From Fulvia fulva (taxonomy: Eukaryota; Ascomycota; Dothideomycetes; Mycosphaerellales; Mycosphaerellaceae): a stretch of 64,000 nucleotides of DNA. Shown here piece by piece: positions 20,397 to 30,791 of this stretch. The stretch's first letter is position 1. Each line of letters opens with the position of its first letter. A program made the translations under genes and the position numbers. Below the pieces are notes generated by a model. It saw nothing but the letters and a program-made list of their open reading frames with translations. It did not search any database and was not told where the DNA came from. The stretch lies in assembly GCF_020509005.1 (NCBI RefSeq), contig NC_063013.1, positions 3,472,001-3,536,000 of the forward strand, given 5' to 3'.

Positions 20397-22178
20397 CTAC
20401 ATCTTATCAAACACCTTGGTGCCAAAGACAGACTGCTTCGGGTTCCCGTGGTATCTCGCGTCATCTCGGTCTGTAAGGTCACCTTCATCGTCGTACTCGC
20501 TGCCCGTGAACATTGTACTTCGCTCCATTTCTGAAGCTTGCATGAAGTCGAAGCTCGAAGCGCTGGAGCTGGCGCCTGGGCTGCCGCTCTTCTCCGTCAT
20601 CGCAATAGGTTGCTCAAGGAACGAATCTGGAGCAAGGATACCAGCGTTCACTTCTCCAATCCACAGCTGGCCGCCATCTCGAGCTTTTTGTCGGTGGACT
20701 TCTTGCTCTTCTAGTGCAAGTCTCTTCTCGCCTAATGCTGCGCCAAGTGTGCGACGGTGCCATTCGCCGAGGAACATGCCTTCCGGATCTGCTTCATTGC
20801 GAACGCGGAGGTATTGCGTAAGACTCTCGCCTAGTTTGTTCTGCAAATACTCTGACGATGTGTAAGAGAAGTTCTTGGCGTAGTGTGGCTTTGCGCCCAT
20901 TTCCTGCATGAGCCACTCGAAGGCCTCGTAGTATCGTCTCCAGCAGGGAGGATCTTTGAGGTATGCTCGGTATAAAGTAGCATTGAGGTATAGTGTCGGC
21001 TCGTCCTGGACTGTGTTATCAAGGAAAGGTCGCGGCGTAGTCTTCGATGTGTCAGATACCCGGACTTCAATCGGACAGTGGACGTAGAGCCCCTTGATGC
21101 TGAATGGTATGTGATGAACACTTTCAGGCTCGCGGTTGATCCAGGCTGATAGCCGGGAGATCGCTTCTGGTCCCTTGCTCAGAGGAAGTGCCCACTCGTT
21201 CACGAACTGACTGTACAAGCAGTTCATGAGAAGACCAGTCTTGAGCTCCTCTACCGCTGACGTCTTGCTGCCAGTGCTGAAGCCATATTGCATGCCGAAG
21301 ACGAACCACTCTATCCACGGAAGGATCGACGGCACAAAGTTGGACAACCACAAAAGGTTGTGATAAGTATGGAAGCCTATGCTGCCGCCGTACCAGGAAT
21401 CCACGGGTTCGCGAAGTGGCTTTTCAGTCTTCTCTGCTGACCAGACGATGGCGCGCTTCATGTACGGCATCCACCAGACTCGCGTGTACTCTTTCTGCGT
21501 CCAAAGTGTGGTGTCCCACGTGCTCAGGACGTGCTGCAACGATACCAGCTGTTGTTCCCATTCGATCTTGCAGGCATCAATCATCTCGAACTCGACCTCA
21601 ACGATAATACCAAGTGCACCCAGTGAAATGAGACCTGCTCTGAACAAGTCTGCGTTCTGATCTTTCGAGCAGCGCACTGCTTGTCCATTCGCTAGCACGA
21701 TCCTCAAACTCTTCACGCTTTCACTCATCAAGCCATGCTCCAATGAGCTGCCGTGTGTTGCTGTCGCAATGGCACCTGCGATGCTTTGATCGTTGATGCT
21801 GCCCAAGTTCTTCATCGTCAAGCCGTGTCTGTTTGCTTCCTCGTTCAGATCTCTCAGCCTGATTCCTGCTTCCACCAGCAACGTCTTCTCCTGCTTGTCC
21901 ACTTTCAAGACTCTGCCGTAGTCGTCCAGGTTGACCATCCATGATGACGAGCACGTCAAATCGCTGGGAGAGTGACCACACCCTACTACCACAATCCTCT
22001 TGCGACACCTTCGCGCAAGATTGACGATCTTCTGGACCTCTTCGAGGCTCTGCGGTTTGATGTAGAGCTCGGGTCGCGATTGGAAAGTTTTTGCCCAGGT
22101 GTGGTGGACATGGCCATCTGTTGCGCGGAAAGCGACGTCTGGGTCGGTCTTTGCGACCTCGTCGGGCATTCTGTTCAT
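20397..22178 (-). CDS. ALO1: D-arabinono-1,4-lactone oxidase (593 aa)
   Basis: Last enzyme of D-erythroascorbate synthesis, oxidising D-arabinono-1,4-lactone with O2 in the mitochondrial outer membrane. The N-terminal FAD domain shows VVGCGHSPSDL (the His that binds FAD covalently in this family), GIRLRDLNEE, NLGSINDQSIAGAIATATHGSS and SLGALGIIVEVEF. The ALO domain includes a central WYGGSIGFHTYHNLLW region and ends near NEADPEGMFLGEWHRR. A Ser/Asp-rich tail (about 60 residues) follows, usual in filamentous fungi. The frame extends to 22205 only with a TTG, so ATG 22178 (MNRMPDEV) or 22169 is the likely start. Intact, single exon; 3' end is 82 bp from the GH17 stop in convergent orientation. 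Confidence 0.93.
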   Translation of the reverse strand: MNRMPDEVAKTDPDVAFRATDGHVHHTWAKTFQSRPELYIKPQSLEEVQKIVNLARRCRKRIVVVGCGHSPSDLTCSSSWMVNLDDYGRVLKVDKQEKTLLVEAGIRLRDLNEEANRHGLTMKNLGSINDQSIAGAIATATHGSSLEHGLMSESVKSLRIVLANGQAVRCSKDQNADLFRAGLISLGALGIIVEVEFEMIDACKIEWEQQLVSLQHVLSTWDTTLWTQKEYTRVWWMPYMKRAIVWSAEKTEKPLREPVDSWYGGSIGFHTYHNLLWLSNFVPSILPWIEWFVFGMQYGFSTGSKTSAVEELKTGLLMNCLYSQFVNEWALPLSKGPEAISRLSAWINREPESVHHIPFSIKGLYVHCPIEVRVSDTSKTTPRPFLDNTVQDEPTLYLNATLYRAYLKDPPCWRRYYEAFEWLMQEMGAKPHYAKNFSYTSSEYLQNKLGESLTQYLRVRNEADPEGMFLGEWHRRTLGAALGEKRLALEEQEVHRQKARDGGQLWIGEVNAGILAPDSFLEQPIAMTEKSGSPGASSSASSFDFMQASEMERSTMFTGSEYDDEGDLTDRDDARYHGNPKQSVFGTKVFDKM

Positions 22179-22702
22179 CTTGTTTGTCGGGTCGAATTGC
22201 TTCAAGCGGGGTAGAATGTACTGGACGTCGACGATATCAAGTGTTGTTGTGTTTCGATTGCCATGGCAAGCAAGGTCCGGATGAAGGTGGCATCACCCGC
22301 AGGCACTGGAGTCAGGACGGCGCATGATCAAGTCTCGCCAGCAATACAGTATGAATAATGACAGCAAGCACGGTGAAGGCGGCAATAAGGTACAGTTGGT
22401 TGTAGCTAATCGTTGCGCTTGACCGACAGACCGAACCAATAAGTTAGGTGAATGAACCTGTAGCCAGCGTCATAGAGCAATCAAGGATGCGACCGTTGAA
22501 TATTTGATTGGGGACTCGTCAAGTTCTGGTGGCGAATCCCTACCGCGCTTCCTTGTTCAAAGCTTCGACGTCGCACAGATACAATTCTCACGAGTGCCAG
22601 AAGACTCTCTACCTCGAGCTTGGGAGAGTGTCTCGCTTGTGCCATAGGACTGGAGCTCTAGATGACCTCTACTGTTTCAAACCATCTGCTGCACACGACG
22701 AA
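22179..22702. promoter_or_regulatory. Divergent promoter region, ALO1 (-) and unknown gene (+)
   Basis: 524 bp between head-to-head start codons. Contains open sequence upstream of the plus-strand ATG that starts only with TTG, hence treated as leader. No distinct motif recognised. Confidence 0.5.
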
Positions 22703-23692
22703 ATGGCCTCCTTGATGAGCATCACCAACAGGCTCCTGCCATTCGCCACGCCAGGAACACCTCTGCTCCAGGATGTCATCCATCTGGCAGTCATATGCAC
22801 ACTTCTGTACTTCGCACCGCAAATTCAAGAGTGCATCCAGAAGAAGCGAAAGCTCCAAGAACAAACTGGTGAAACCGAGGCAGACGCCATTGACGATACA
22901 GCCGTCCAAGGAGAGCAGCCGCAAGAACACGACGCCCAGGAACACGGCCAGGAGGAACAAGAAATCTTCGAGCAAGAAGCCGACAACAACGAAAACGACG
23001 GTCCGGACAATGATGATTTTCGTCAATTTCAACAGCAACAGGATGCCAACGAAGCAGCCCTGCCGGGTCCAGCAGACGGTCCCGCAGAGATACCAGCTCG
23101 AAGAGATGTAGGAGCCAAGAAAGCAAAGTCTCTCGCAAGGAAAGACCAGAAGCGAGCCTATCACGAGTTTCAGCGTGCACAGGGTGAAGCCCAGCGAGCA
23201 CGCGACGCTGAGGGAGCTGCAGAGCGCGAGAAGGCACAGGCCGCAGAAAGGGAGCGGAGGAAGGCTGCTGAGGCAAAGTTAGAGGCCAAGAAGGCCAAGG
23301 AGAGGGAAGCAAAGAAAGAACAGGAGCGAAAGGAGCGCGAGAAGGAGATCGAAAGGAGAGAAACTGCGATTGGAATGGTGAGGAGGGACTTGGAGGAGAC
23401 CAGAATGAGTAACTTGTTCGATGTCGCGAGGGTAGTCGGTGGTGATGCCGATGAGGTCTGGGTCGAGAAGATTCTCAATGCGGCTGGTCTGCTTGGCAAG
23501 TCTTCGGGTGGAGCACTGACTATGGTAACGAGTACTGGCTGGGTTGTCAAAGTCTCCAAGGAAGACATGGCGTCGGTGTACAAGAGAGCTGTGAATGAGG
23601 GACTTGGAGGGAGAGATGGAAAGATCAGTTACGACGAGTTTGGTGGACTGTTGGAGACGGTCCTGAAGGAAGGATCCTCTGCCACCGCTTGA
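22703..23692 (+). CDS. Unknown membrane-anchored coiled-coil protein with EF-hand-like C-terminus (329 aa)
   Basis: No named family recognised. ATG 22703 (MASLMSITNRLL) is the first ATG in frame; the frame upstream opens only at TTG. A hydrophobic helix (about 23-42, VIHLAVICTLLYFAPQI) could anchor it. An acidic Gln/Glu-rich region follows, then a long Lys/Glu/Arg/Ala helix (about 120-220) that should form a coiled coil. The C-terminal 100 residues are globular and end in GGRDGKISYDEFGGLLETVL, which has the D-x-D-G-x-I-x-x-x-E spacing of a single EF-hand-like loop. Possibly an organelle tether or scaffold; this is inference. Confidence 0.7.
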   Translation: MASLMSITNRLLPFATPGTPLLQDVIHLAVICTLLYFAPQIQECIQKKRKLQEQTGETEADAIDDTAVQGEQPQEHDAQEHGQEEQEIFEQEADNNENDGPDNDDFRQFQQQQDANEAALPGPADGPAEIPARRDVGAKKAKSLARKDQKRAYHEFQRAQGEAQRARDAEGAAEREKAQAAERERRKAAEAKLEAKKAKEREAKKEQERKEREKEIERRETAIGMVRRDLEETRMSNLFDVARVVGGDADEVWVEKILNAAGLLGKSSGGALTMVTSTGWVVKVSKEDMASVYKRAVNEGLGGRDGKISYDEFGGLLETVLKEGSSATA

Positions 23693-24181
23693 GCGTACAT
23701 TGTGCTGAATGTACCACTCTCCAGTGCGCTGGCACACCTGAGCGACTCGGCATATGAGAATGGCCGCAGACCACGACGAGTGTTATATTCAGCTTTGGAT
23801 TGCGTATCACGATCTGCCCTCGCCTGCTTCTCTTTTGCCGCCTGCTGTCGTATCTGTTCAATGTTCGCGCTCCGCAGGCGGCATTTTTGAATAGTCGGCG
23901 AAGCACCAGTCTGGGCCTCAAAGCTCTTGACATGCCAACCTCTCTCAGGCTCGATCGCCAGCTGCAAGGTCATTAGACCACCGGATCCTGCTGGGGCAGA
24001 CCAATACTGCTCAACCTGCCGTAAAATTTGGGGAGTTTACCGCGGTCTGACGAGCAAATCGCTTACCCTCGAGGCTTGATAGAAGATCTGTGCAGCCTCG
24101 TACGCTTGCCAAAACCACGTCCTGACCTGGAGGACTGTCACGTCCCTAATTTTCTGATCCTTGTAGCTTCGCCATCCGGTA
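23693..24181. other. Intergenic, 489 bp, between convergent genes
   Basis: Separates two convergent stop codons. A minus-strand 114-codon frame (23629-23973) begins with ATG but overlaps the previous gene and has no motif, so I do not call it. Confidence 0.5.
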
Positions 24182-25615
24182 TTATGACCCGAAGACGAAC
24201 TCATCCTCCAGCTCATGCGCGAACTGTCTAAAGATATCCTGATCTGGTGATGGGCCATCCGGCCAAGAGAATGCCTTTTCTGCCAGGAAGCTTTCGATGA
24301 ACGGATTGCCAAGCGGGTCATCGTGCAGGAAGTTGTCCCCTGATAGTAAAGATTCGACACTGGTCTCAGCTGCTGCATGGTGGCGATGCGCTGTTGTTCC
24401 GACGCCACCAAGAGACTGTGCTGGGTCAATGGGCACGTCGACCTGCGGCAAAGCGTTGAAGCTATGGTCTTGCCTTGCCTCCTCCCACGAGCGCACATTG
24501 CTGACCTGCCGTCGGATATGCTCCAGTCTTCCGAGATAATCCCTTGCGAAGATATTGCCATTGTCGGCCATGGCCTTCAGTAAGCTGAGTGCAGTAGCCA
24601 CAGCTTCGGACGTGCTGGTTGCAGGATTCATGCATGCTGAGATGATGAGAATGAGGGTCGATGAAAATAAGTAGTGTGCATCGAAGTAATCAAAGACTGC
24701 CAGGTTCCCCTCGATGAACAGCTTCGATAGTAGCTGGTTTGTCGTTCTTGCAGACTGAACGCAAGCATCGGCGAGAGCCAAAGTAAGGGGCGAGAACGGC
24801 TGCTGGACTGGTTCGCTACCGATATTCGGACGGAATTTGGTCTTGAACAGGTAGAGCAGGATAGGTCTTGTCGTCTGAATAATGCATAAGTGGTAATGCA
24901 TGTGTAGCGTAAAGAGATTTCGAGGAGGCATCTCTGCTTTCAAGCGTAAACTCTCTGGTAGCTCGGCATCCCATCTTCTTAAGTCGTTGTGAACACGATA
25001 GACCCGTCGCGGGAAGGTCTCTTTCTGATGTTTGGGTATTGAGTCGATGTCACTTACTAGAAGGGTCAGTCTTCGGGTCATACTCTAACCTCAAAAAGGT
25101 AACCTACAGATACATCCAGTAATCCGGGCCAGGCCTACATGCGCCCGCAGTGGCACGGGATCACTAAACTCGGTCTGCTCCTGGTCATAGAGGGTGTCCA
25201 TGGAAGGCATTTCCACATCGATATCCTCGTCACTGATACTCAACGGGTAGCCAAGCTTCGATGCGATCATTCTGTCGAACAGCCCATTTTGTATATCGAG
25301 AAGCGGATTTGCCACGTCCGGGTCAGTGGAATGGTTGGTGGTGCCTTGCTGGGCGGACGGCTCGACCGATGCTGCTTGAGGATTTGCCGACGAAGTTGCC
25401 TTAAGTATCGACAGTTCGCTCTCCACTGCTTCAAGATAGCTTTCTGGGGCAGTTACGTTTCGATCACGGACTGGGTAGCGACACGTATCGCTCTTCTTAG
25501 CAGTCTCGCATTTACCGCAGGGAAGTTCGCCTGAACACTTGATCTTTTGCTTGTTACACGTCTCGCACGCCACAGCGCGTCGTTTCTGACGTTTGTTTGG
25601 GGCTCGGTCATCCAT
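24182..25615 (-). CDS. Zn2Cys6 transcription factor lacking most of its middle homology domain (458 aa, 2 exons)
   Basis: Exons 25114-25615 and 24182-25056; the 57-nt intron (GTATCT..TTCTAG) restores LARITGLSDIDSI. The N-terminus has a GAL4-type cluster, CETCNKQKIKC..CGKCETAKKSDTC (CX2CX6CX5CX2CX8C), preceded by a basic stretch. After a short linker, NPLLDIQNGLF is followed at once by DRMIASKLGYPLSISDEDIDVEMP, which in related regulators lies at the end of the fungal middle homology region, just after the WW-rich helix. So about 250 residues usual in this family are missing, without a frame break. An ATG at 25684 would add 23 residues. Next to a Dal5-type permease and a hydantoinase-like gene, it looks like the pathway regulator of that cluster, probably impaired. 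Confidence 0.75.
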
Positions 25616-25975
25616 TGAGAAGTGCAGACGGCAGGACAAGTGTCTCTGATCCGCATCCGCATGACAGCAGAGATGGTGGAGCATGGACGTGGAGCAGCCT
25701 GAGCAGGAGAAGTCACCCGGTCTCGGCGAAGTGGATGTCTTGAGGCGATCCGTCCTTGCAGATGAAGGTGCTGGTGGTCAAAGCCGCCATTGCTCGAAGG
25801 ATGACAACGTCCGACGAAGATGACACGCGGAGAGGTCGACGAAACGGAGATGAAGCAGGAACCAGACCAATCACGTGACACTTGGCAAAATCTTGCAAGT
25901 GTCCATACCATCGATGTGCAGCATCCGTCCTACAAAGAGCATCTGAAGTGAACATCAAGGTCACCATTACTTGGG
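25616..25975. other. Intergenic, 360 bp
   Basis: Upstream region of the Zn2Cys6 gene and 3' flank of the permease remnant. It contains an E-box-like TCACGTGA palindrome (about 25872-25879), a class of site bound by Cbf1/Pho4-type factors; no function shown. Confidence 0.5.
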
Positions 25976-27551
25976 TCAGACTCTCGACCCGCACCTGCCT
26001 CCACTGCCCGCGCCATAAGCCATCAGCGAGACGACCATGGCTATCGCGACACAAGCCAGTGCCAGAGCGATAGACAAGCCCTCGATGTACCTCGGTCTGT
26101 CTTGCGTAACGAAGATCTGGCCAACAGTCACGCCGGCTGTGTTTCCAAGTGTCAAGGTCATGCCGACCATGGTGGCTCTCTTGTAATGCCCTGCGACATT
26201 ATCTTGAAGCCACATGAGCGACAGTCCTGTTGTAGGATAGATCTAAATGGCAGCCACTGCGCAGGTTGATCAATCATCATTTACGAGACACGAGAATGTG
26301 GACACTTACAGAAGCAGGCAAGATATCGTACTTTCAGATTGTCCACGGAGATGAGTATTGCATAACCGATGATAAGTGAAAGCAGTGCTCCAATAAGAAA
26401 TGGCCCACGTACGCCAATCCAGTCGGAGAAGTAGGCAATTACCAGGAAGCATACCAGAGACACCATGAATATCGGAACGGTCATGAGGTTGGCGTGTATA
26501 GATGTGTAGCCAAGGCCCTGCACGATAGCTGGCATGAACGTTGTAAGTCCATAAAGCGAGATGTCGCAACAGAACTGGTATACCCAGAAGGCGTACCATT
26601 TCGGATCCAAGAACGCCTTGCCGACCTCCTTCCAGGAGAACTCTTCTTCGAAGCCCCAATGCTGATCGGCTTCGAAGCGTTGTTTCATGAGGACCTCTTC
26701 TTCGCTTGTCAGGAACCACGCGTCTTGCGGTGACTTCGGGAAGAGGAAGAAGAACAATGGGACGAGAATGACCGTCTACGCTCCTTCGACAACGAACAGC
26801 CAGCTAAACTCTTATTAGCTTTGTTGCCGATGAAGCTTGTCAGATGACTTACCGCCACCCTTCGAAGCCATTCGGACCATGTATCTGAGTCAGACCAAAG
26901 GCCAGAACACCTCCAAAGGCACTCGAGAAGGCACTGAACGCAAAAATGACCGCCGATCGCTTGCCCCTTTCGAATTTCTTGTACACCATCCCGAGGTAGA
27001 CGTTGATCGAAGGGATGAGCCCGCTCTCGAAGAAACCGATGAGAAGTCGACAGGCATACATCCCTTTCCAACTCTGGATGAAACCCATGCCCAAGGTAGT
27101 GACTCCCCAACACAACGCGCAACAGGCCTGATAATGTCAGCATATCTGTTCTGGACCGGGCACAAATTTCTTCGTTGGGACAGACCATCAAGTACTTTGG
27201 ACTGAATTTCTTGACGAGCAAAGCTGCAGGCGCCTCGAATGGAACATATGTCGCGTACAACAATGTGGTAGCCGTCCCGAATTGGTTGCCAACGAGACCG
27301 ATGTCTTCTGGCATGCCCGCTATCTGTGCATTGCCCCAGTTGCTCCGATCGAGGTTGGCCATCATGTAGAACAAGCCAAACAGACCGACTGCGAACAGGT
27401 CGAACTTCCACATCATCCTCCGCTCTTTCTTGGGATCAATCCACGCGGCCGAGATACCATCGGCGACGCTTGCGGGCCTGTCATCTTCCAGGACCAGCAG
27501 TTTGTCGTCTATAACAGGAGCGTGAGTACTAACATGAGCGACAGAAGACAT
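25976..27551 (-). pseudogene. Dal5-type (anion:cation symporter family) MFS permease, two in-frame stops
   Basis: ATG 27551. Exons 27186-27551, 26853-27127, 26310-26803 and 25976-26256 are joined by good introns and give a normal Dal5/allantoate-permease-like order: MWKFDLFAVGLFGLFYMMANLDRSN, SPKYLMACCALCWGVTTLGMGF, GFFESGLIPSINVYLGMVYKK, GPNGFEGWRWLFVVEGA, FWVYQFCCDISLYGLTTFM, and NVAGHYKRATMVGMTLTLGNTAGV. Such carriers import allantoate, ureidosuccinate, nicotinate or similar anions through the plasma membrane. Two TAG codons interrupt the chain: at 26776-26778 (after WLFVVEGA) and at 26243-26245 (before IYPTTGLSLM). Shifting splice sites cannot avoid either without removing conserved helix sequence. 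Adjacent regulator and hydantoinase-like gene are damaged too, so I read it as a pseudogene. Confidence 0.8.
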
Positions 27552-27980
27552 GGCGAAGGTGTTGCGAGTAGGGTCAGAATTATTCAAAGCACTTCGAGAG
27601 TATAATCCAATGTGCAACCACCGGGTCATGAAGGTGATCCACCATGCTATCGGCTTTCTGAACGTCACGGCTCTGTTGCTTACGAAGAAGACATTATTAT
27701 CGTTGACCGGCCAGGCGCCGAGTCGAAGGGTCACTTCGGCCAGCCTTGACCTATCTGCTTGGTCATGTCTGGGCAGATCTCGGTCAAATTCCAGCTTGCT
27801 GGGCTTACCAATCGGCTTCTTCAAATCTGACCGGCCGCGACCATGCGAAGCAGACCCCTTGAATGCAGATGCGCAGACGGATGGTGAACATTTGAAGGGC
27901 AATAGAAGCTTCAAGGTTATACTCCTTGAGCACTCCTGCATCTTGATGCACTGCACTACCGTCTCTCTGTCGGCAGAACA
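27552..27980. promoter_or_regulatory. Divergent promoter region of the permease (-) and HyuA-like (+) remnants
   Basis: 429 bp between the head-to-head start codons 27551 and 27981. Contains paired CGG-type triplets (e.g. GACCGGCCGCGACC near 27830) of the kind Zn2Cys6 proteins bind; whether the neighbouring regulator bound here is not known. Confidence 0.4.
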
Positions 27981-30689
27981 ATGGCTAATTCAGGCGTACG
28001 CATTGCGATCGACCGTGGCGGTACATTCGTAAGATCATCTACAACTCGGCATAGACTGCCGGCTCTAAGTTGAGGTGACTGACCTATTCAGACCGATGCC
28101 TGGGCCCGGATACCAGGCTGTGAGGACGACGTTGTCATCAAGGTACTCTCAGACAGTCCAGATGAGTATACCGACGCTCCGACAGGATGCATTCGACAAA
28201 TCCTCGAGATAGCGACTGCATCAACAACACCCCGAGGAGAGCCTTTAGACATATCCCCATTCGAGTCGATACGCATGGGCACGACCGTCGCCACTAATGC
28301 TCTCCTCGAAAGAAAGGCAGCTCGCGTAGCCCTCGTAACAACGACAGGTTTTCGAGATATCCTGAAGATTGTCAACCAAGCACGACCAAATATATTTGAC
28401 CTCTGTGTGCAGCGTCTTGCCAAGCTTTATGAGACGGTGCTGGAAGTCGATGAACGTGTAACCATTGAAGGGTACGCCGAAGATCCCGAGCCACAACACA
28501 TTGATGTGGATGCTGATCCACAACTGCGTGTCGGCCTCACAGGGGAGGCTGTGCGGATTTTGAAGTCGCCAAACATCGACGTCGTCCGAGAAGACCTCAG
28601 AGCACTCTGGCGAGCAGGCTACCGGAGCATCGCTGTCGCCTTTTTACACCCATACATGTTCCAGGACCATGAGAATACAGTCGCCGACGTAGCCAGGCAG
28701 CTTGGCTTTCGTGTTTCGGTATCATCCGAGTTGCAGACTATGGCAAAGATTGTGCCGCGCGCACAATCAGCTGTGGCGGATGGCTACCTCTCACCAGTCA
28801 CGGAGAAATACCTACAAAGCTTTTGCAAGGTCTTCAAAGGTGGCCTAGAGGATGCTAATGGTGAAAAGCTTTTCTTGAATCAGTCAGATGGCGGTCTTGT
28901 CTCGTTCTCCAAGTTCACAGGGGTTCGAGGTGTTTTGAGTGGGCCAGCAGGGGGTGTGGTAGGTCTTTCCAGGATTTGCTACAATGAGAGAAATGCCACA
29001 CCAGTCCTTGGCTTCGATATGGGTGGCACATCTAGATGTTGCTCGCTACGCCGGCAGCCTGGAGCATATTTTCGAGAGCACGATTGCTCAAGTGACGATT
29101 CAGACACCACAGATGGACATCAACACGGTGGCAGCCGGAGGTGGCTCCATACTATTTTGGGAGAATAGTCTGTTCAAAGTCGGACCTCAAAGCGCAGGCG
29201 CGAATCCAGGTCCAGCATGCTATGGCAAAGGTGGACCACTTACTGTCACTGATGCCAACCCCTTTCTGGGTCCGATCATACCAGAGTCTTTCCCGCGGCC
29301 GTTAGACCAGGATGTAGTCAAGCAGAAGTTCACGGACCTCACTGCTTTGGTGAACAAAAAAAAAGCAGGCCATGGCACTCTGTCGGCAGAAGACGTTGCC
29401 CTTGGGTTCATCGCTATCGCAAATGCCACTATGACTCGACCAATTCGCACGCTCAGCGAAGGTCGTGGTTTTGAAACAGATGCTCACGTACTAGGTTCGT
29501 TCGGTGGTGCTGGTGGACAGCATGCGGTGACAATAGCCCGCGATCTAGGCATACAGCGCGCAATCGTCCCGAAATACTCTAGCATCCTGTCAGCATACGG
29601 CATGGCCGTGGCTGATGTTGTAGTCGAGAACCAGGAAACGGTAGCTTGCACCCTCTCTGAAGACACCGTCACTCAACTGGCAGCTCGGTTCACCAAGCTA
29701 TGTCGAGCCGGCGTTGATGGCCTTGTATCTCAGGGCTTCTCGGAAGACCAGGTCGAGCACTCGCTTTTCTTGAATATGAGGTACCAGGGAAGTGACACAG
29801 CGCTGATGATCTCACAGCCTGAAGAAGGTCTCAGTGGCTTTGGCCGGTCGTTAATTGCCAGACACCACCAGGAGTTCGGCTTCACTCAACCCCGTGAAAT
29901 TCTGGTCGATGATGTGCGAGTGCGTAGTGTAGCTAAGAGCATCCTGGTGCGGCTTTCCAATCCGTTCGAAGAGCTCAAGCGTGTACAGATGTCACCACCG
30001 GTCAGCCCTGTCGGCGCAGACTCTCAACGCAATGTCTTCTTCGAGAATCATGGCTGGGCCGAGACAGCAGTGCACTCACTGAAGGGACTTGCTCGTGGAA
30101 CGCGTATTCAAGGACCTGCTATGATCGTCGATAACACTCAGACCATAGTCGTCGACTCAGCAAGCGCCGCCACTATCCTCCCCGAGCATGTACTGCTGGA
30201 GATCTCCGGCATCGAAAAGCCCGAAATTGAGACTGACCAACCAGACCCGATTCAGCTCAGTGTCTTTGGCCATCGCTTTATGAGCGTTGCTGAGCAGATG
30301 GGTCAAACGATGCAAAAACAAGTATATCTGTGAACATCAAGGAGCGCCTTGACTATTCATGCGCTGTGTTCTCAGCTGATACATCACCAGAAAGCCCTGC
30401 AGACGATCCGGAAGCCTACGGCGGCAGCGAAAAGTTCTTCCGCAACGTATACTCGTACCTTGACGATTGCTACCTGCAAGGAGTATCGCCTAAGCTGTCG
30501 CAACTCTTGCTTTTTCTCGATTCGGCAGAAATGTCGGTTGCCTTGCCTGGACCAGCTTGGCTGGCACAGAAGGCCAGCTATGCACTGGGAGTGGTGATTG
30601 GGCGGTGGTATGGTGGATATGTGCTTGGGTATAAGTCCAGCTATCCCGAGTATTGGGACGAGAATCGCGAGGCCAGGAAGTCGAAGTAG
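27981..30689 (+). pseudogene. HyuA/5-oxoprolinase-like gene, two frameshifts, HyuB half replaced by unrelated tail
   Basis: Exon 1 (27981-28028) encodes MANSGVRIAIDRGGTF; removing an intron (28029-28091, GTAAGA..TTCAG) gives GGTFTDAWAR, the nucleotide-binding start of hydantoinase-A/5-oxoprolinase. The HyuA part continues with GTTVATNALLERKAARVALVTTTGF, SGPAGGVVGL and FDMGGTS. At about 29034 two bases seem lost; the next frame resumes DVARYAGSLEHIFE, NTVAAGGGS, ANPGPACYGKGGPLTVTDAN. Near 30314-30318 a five-A run (six expected) shifts frame again, giving TSISVNIKERLDYSCAVFSAD, the very start of HyuB. The rest of HyuB (some 500 residues) is missing; the open frame continues with an unrelated 90-residue tail ending GYKSSYPEYWDENREARKSK. 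These enzymes open 5-membered cyclic amides using ATP. Non-functional as read. Confidence 0.82.
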
Positions 30690-30791
30690 GAAGGTCGAGC
30701 GGGTGAAACCCAGATCGTGGTCTCGGTATCTCACTTCGGTCAGTCGCTTCATACGAGTACGATCCTCCAGCGTCCGCTATGTGCTCGTGCT

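Noticed and set aside
22658..23312. Two long antisense frames over the coiled-coil gene
   Set aside because: Shadow of GAA/AAG-rich coding sequence; hydrophobic Phe/Leu/Val runs are an artefact of the reverse complement.
23629..23973. 114-codon minus-strand ATG frame overlapping the end of the gene at 22703-23692
   Set aside because: Overlaps a supported gene, no motif, no splice support. Could be revisited if transcripts are found.
26281..26310. Alternative splice that would skip the second permease stop
   Set aside because: Using a TTTAG acceptor directly before IYPTT needs a phase-0 donor upstream, which would delete a conserved membrane helix (VRYLACF).
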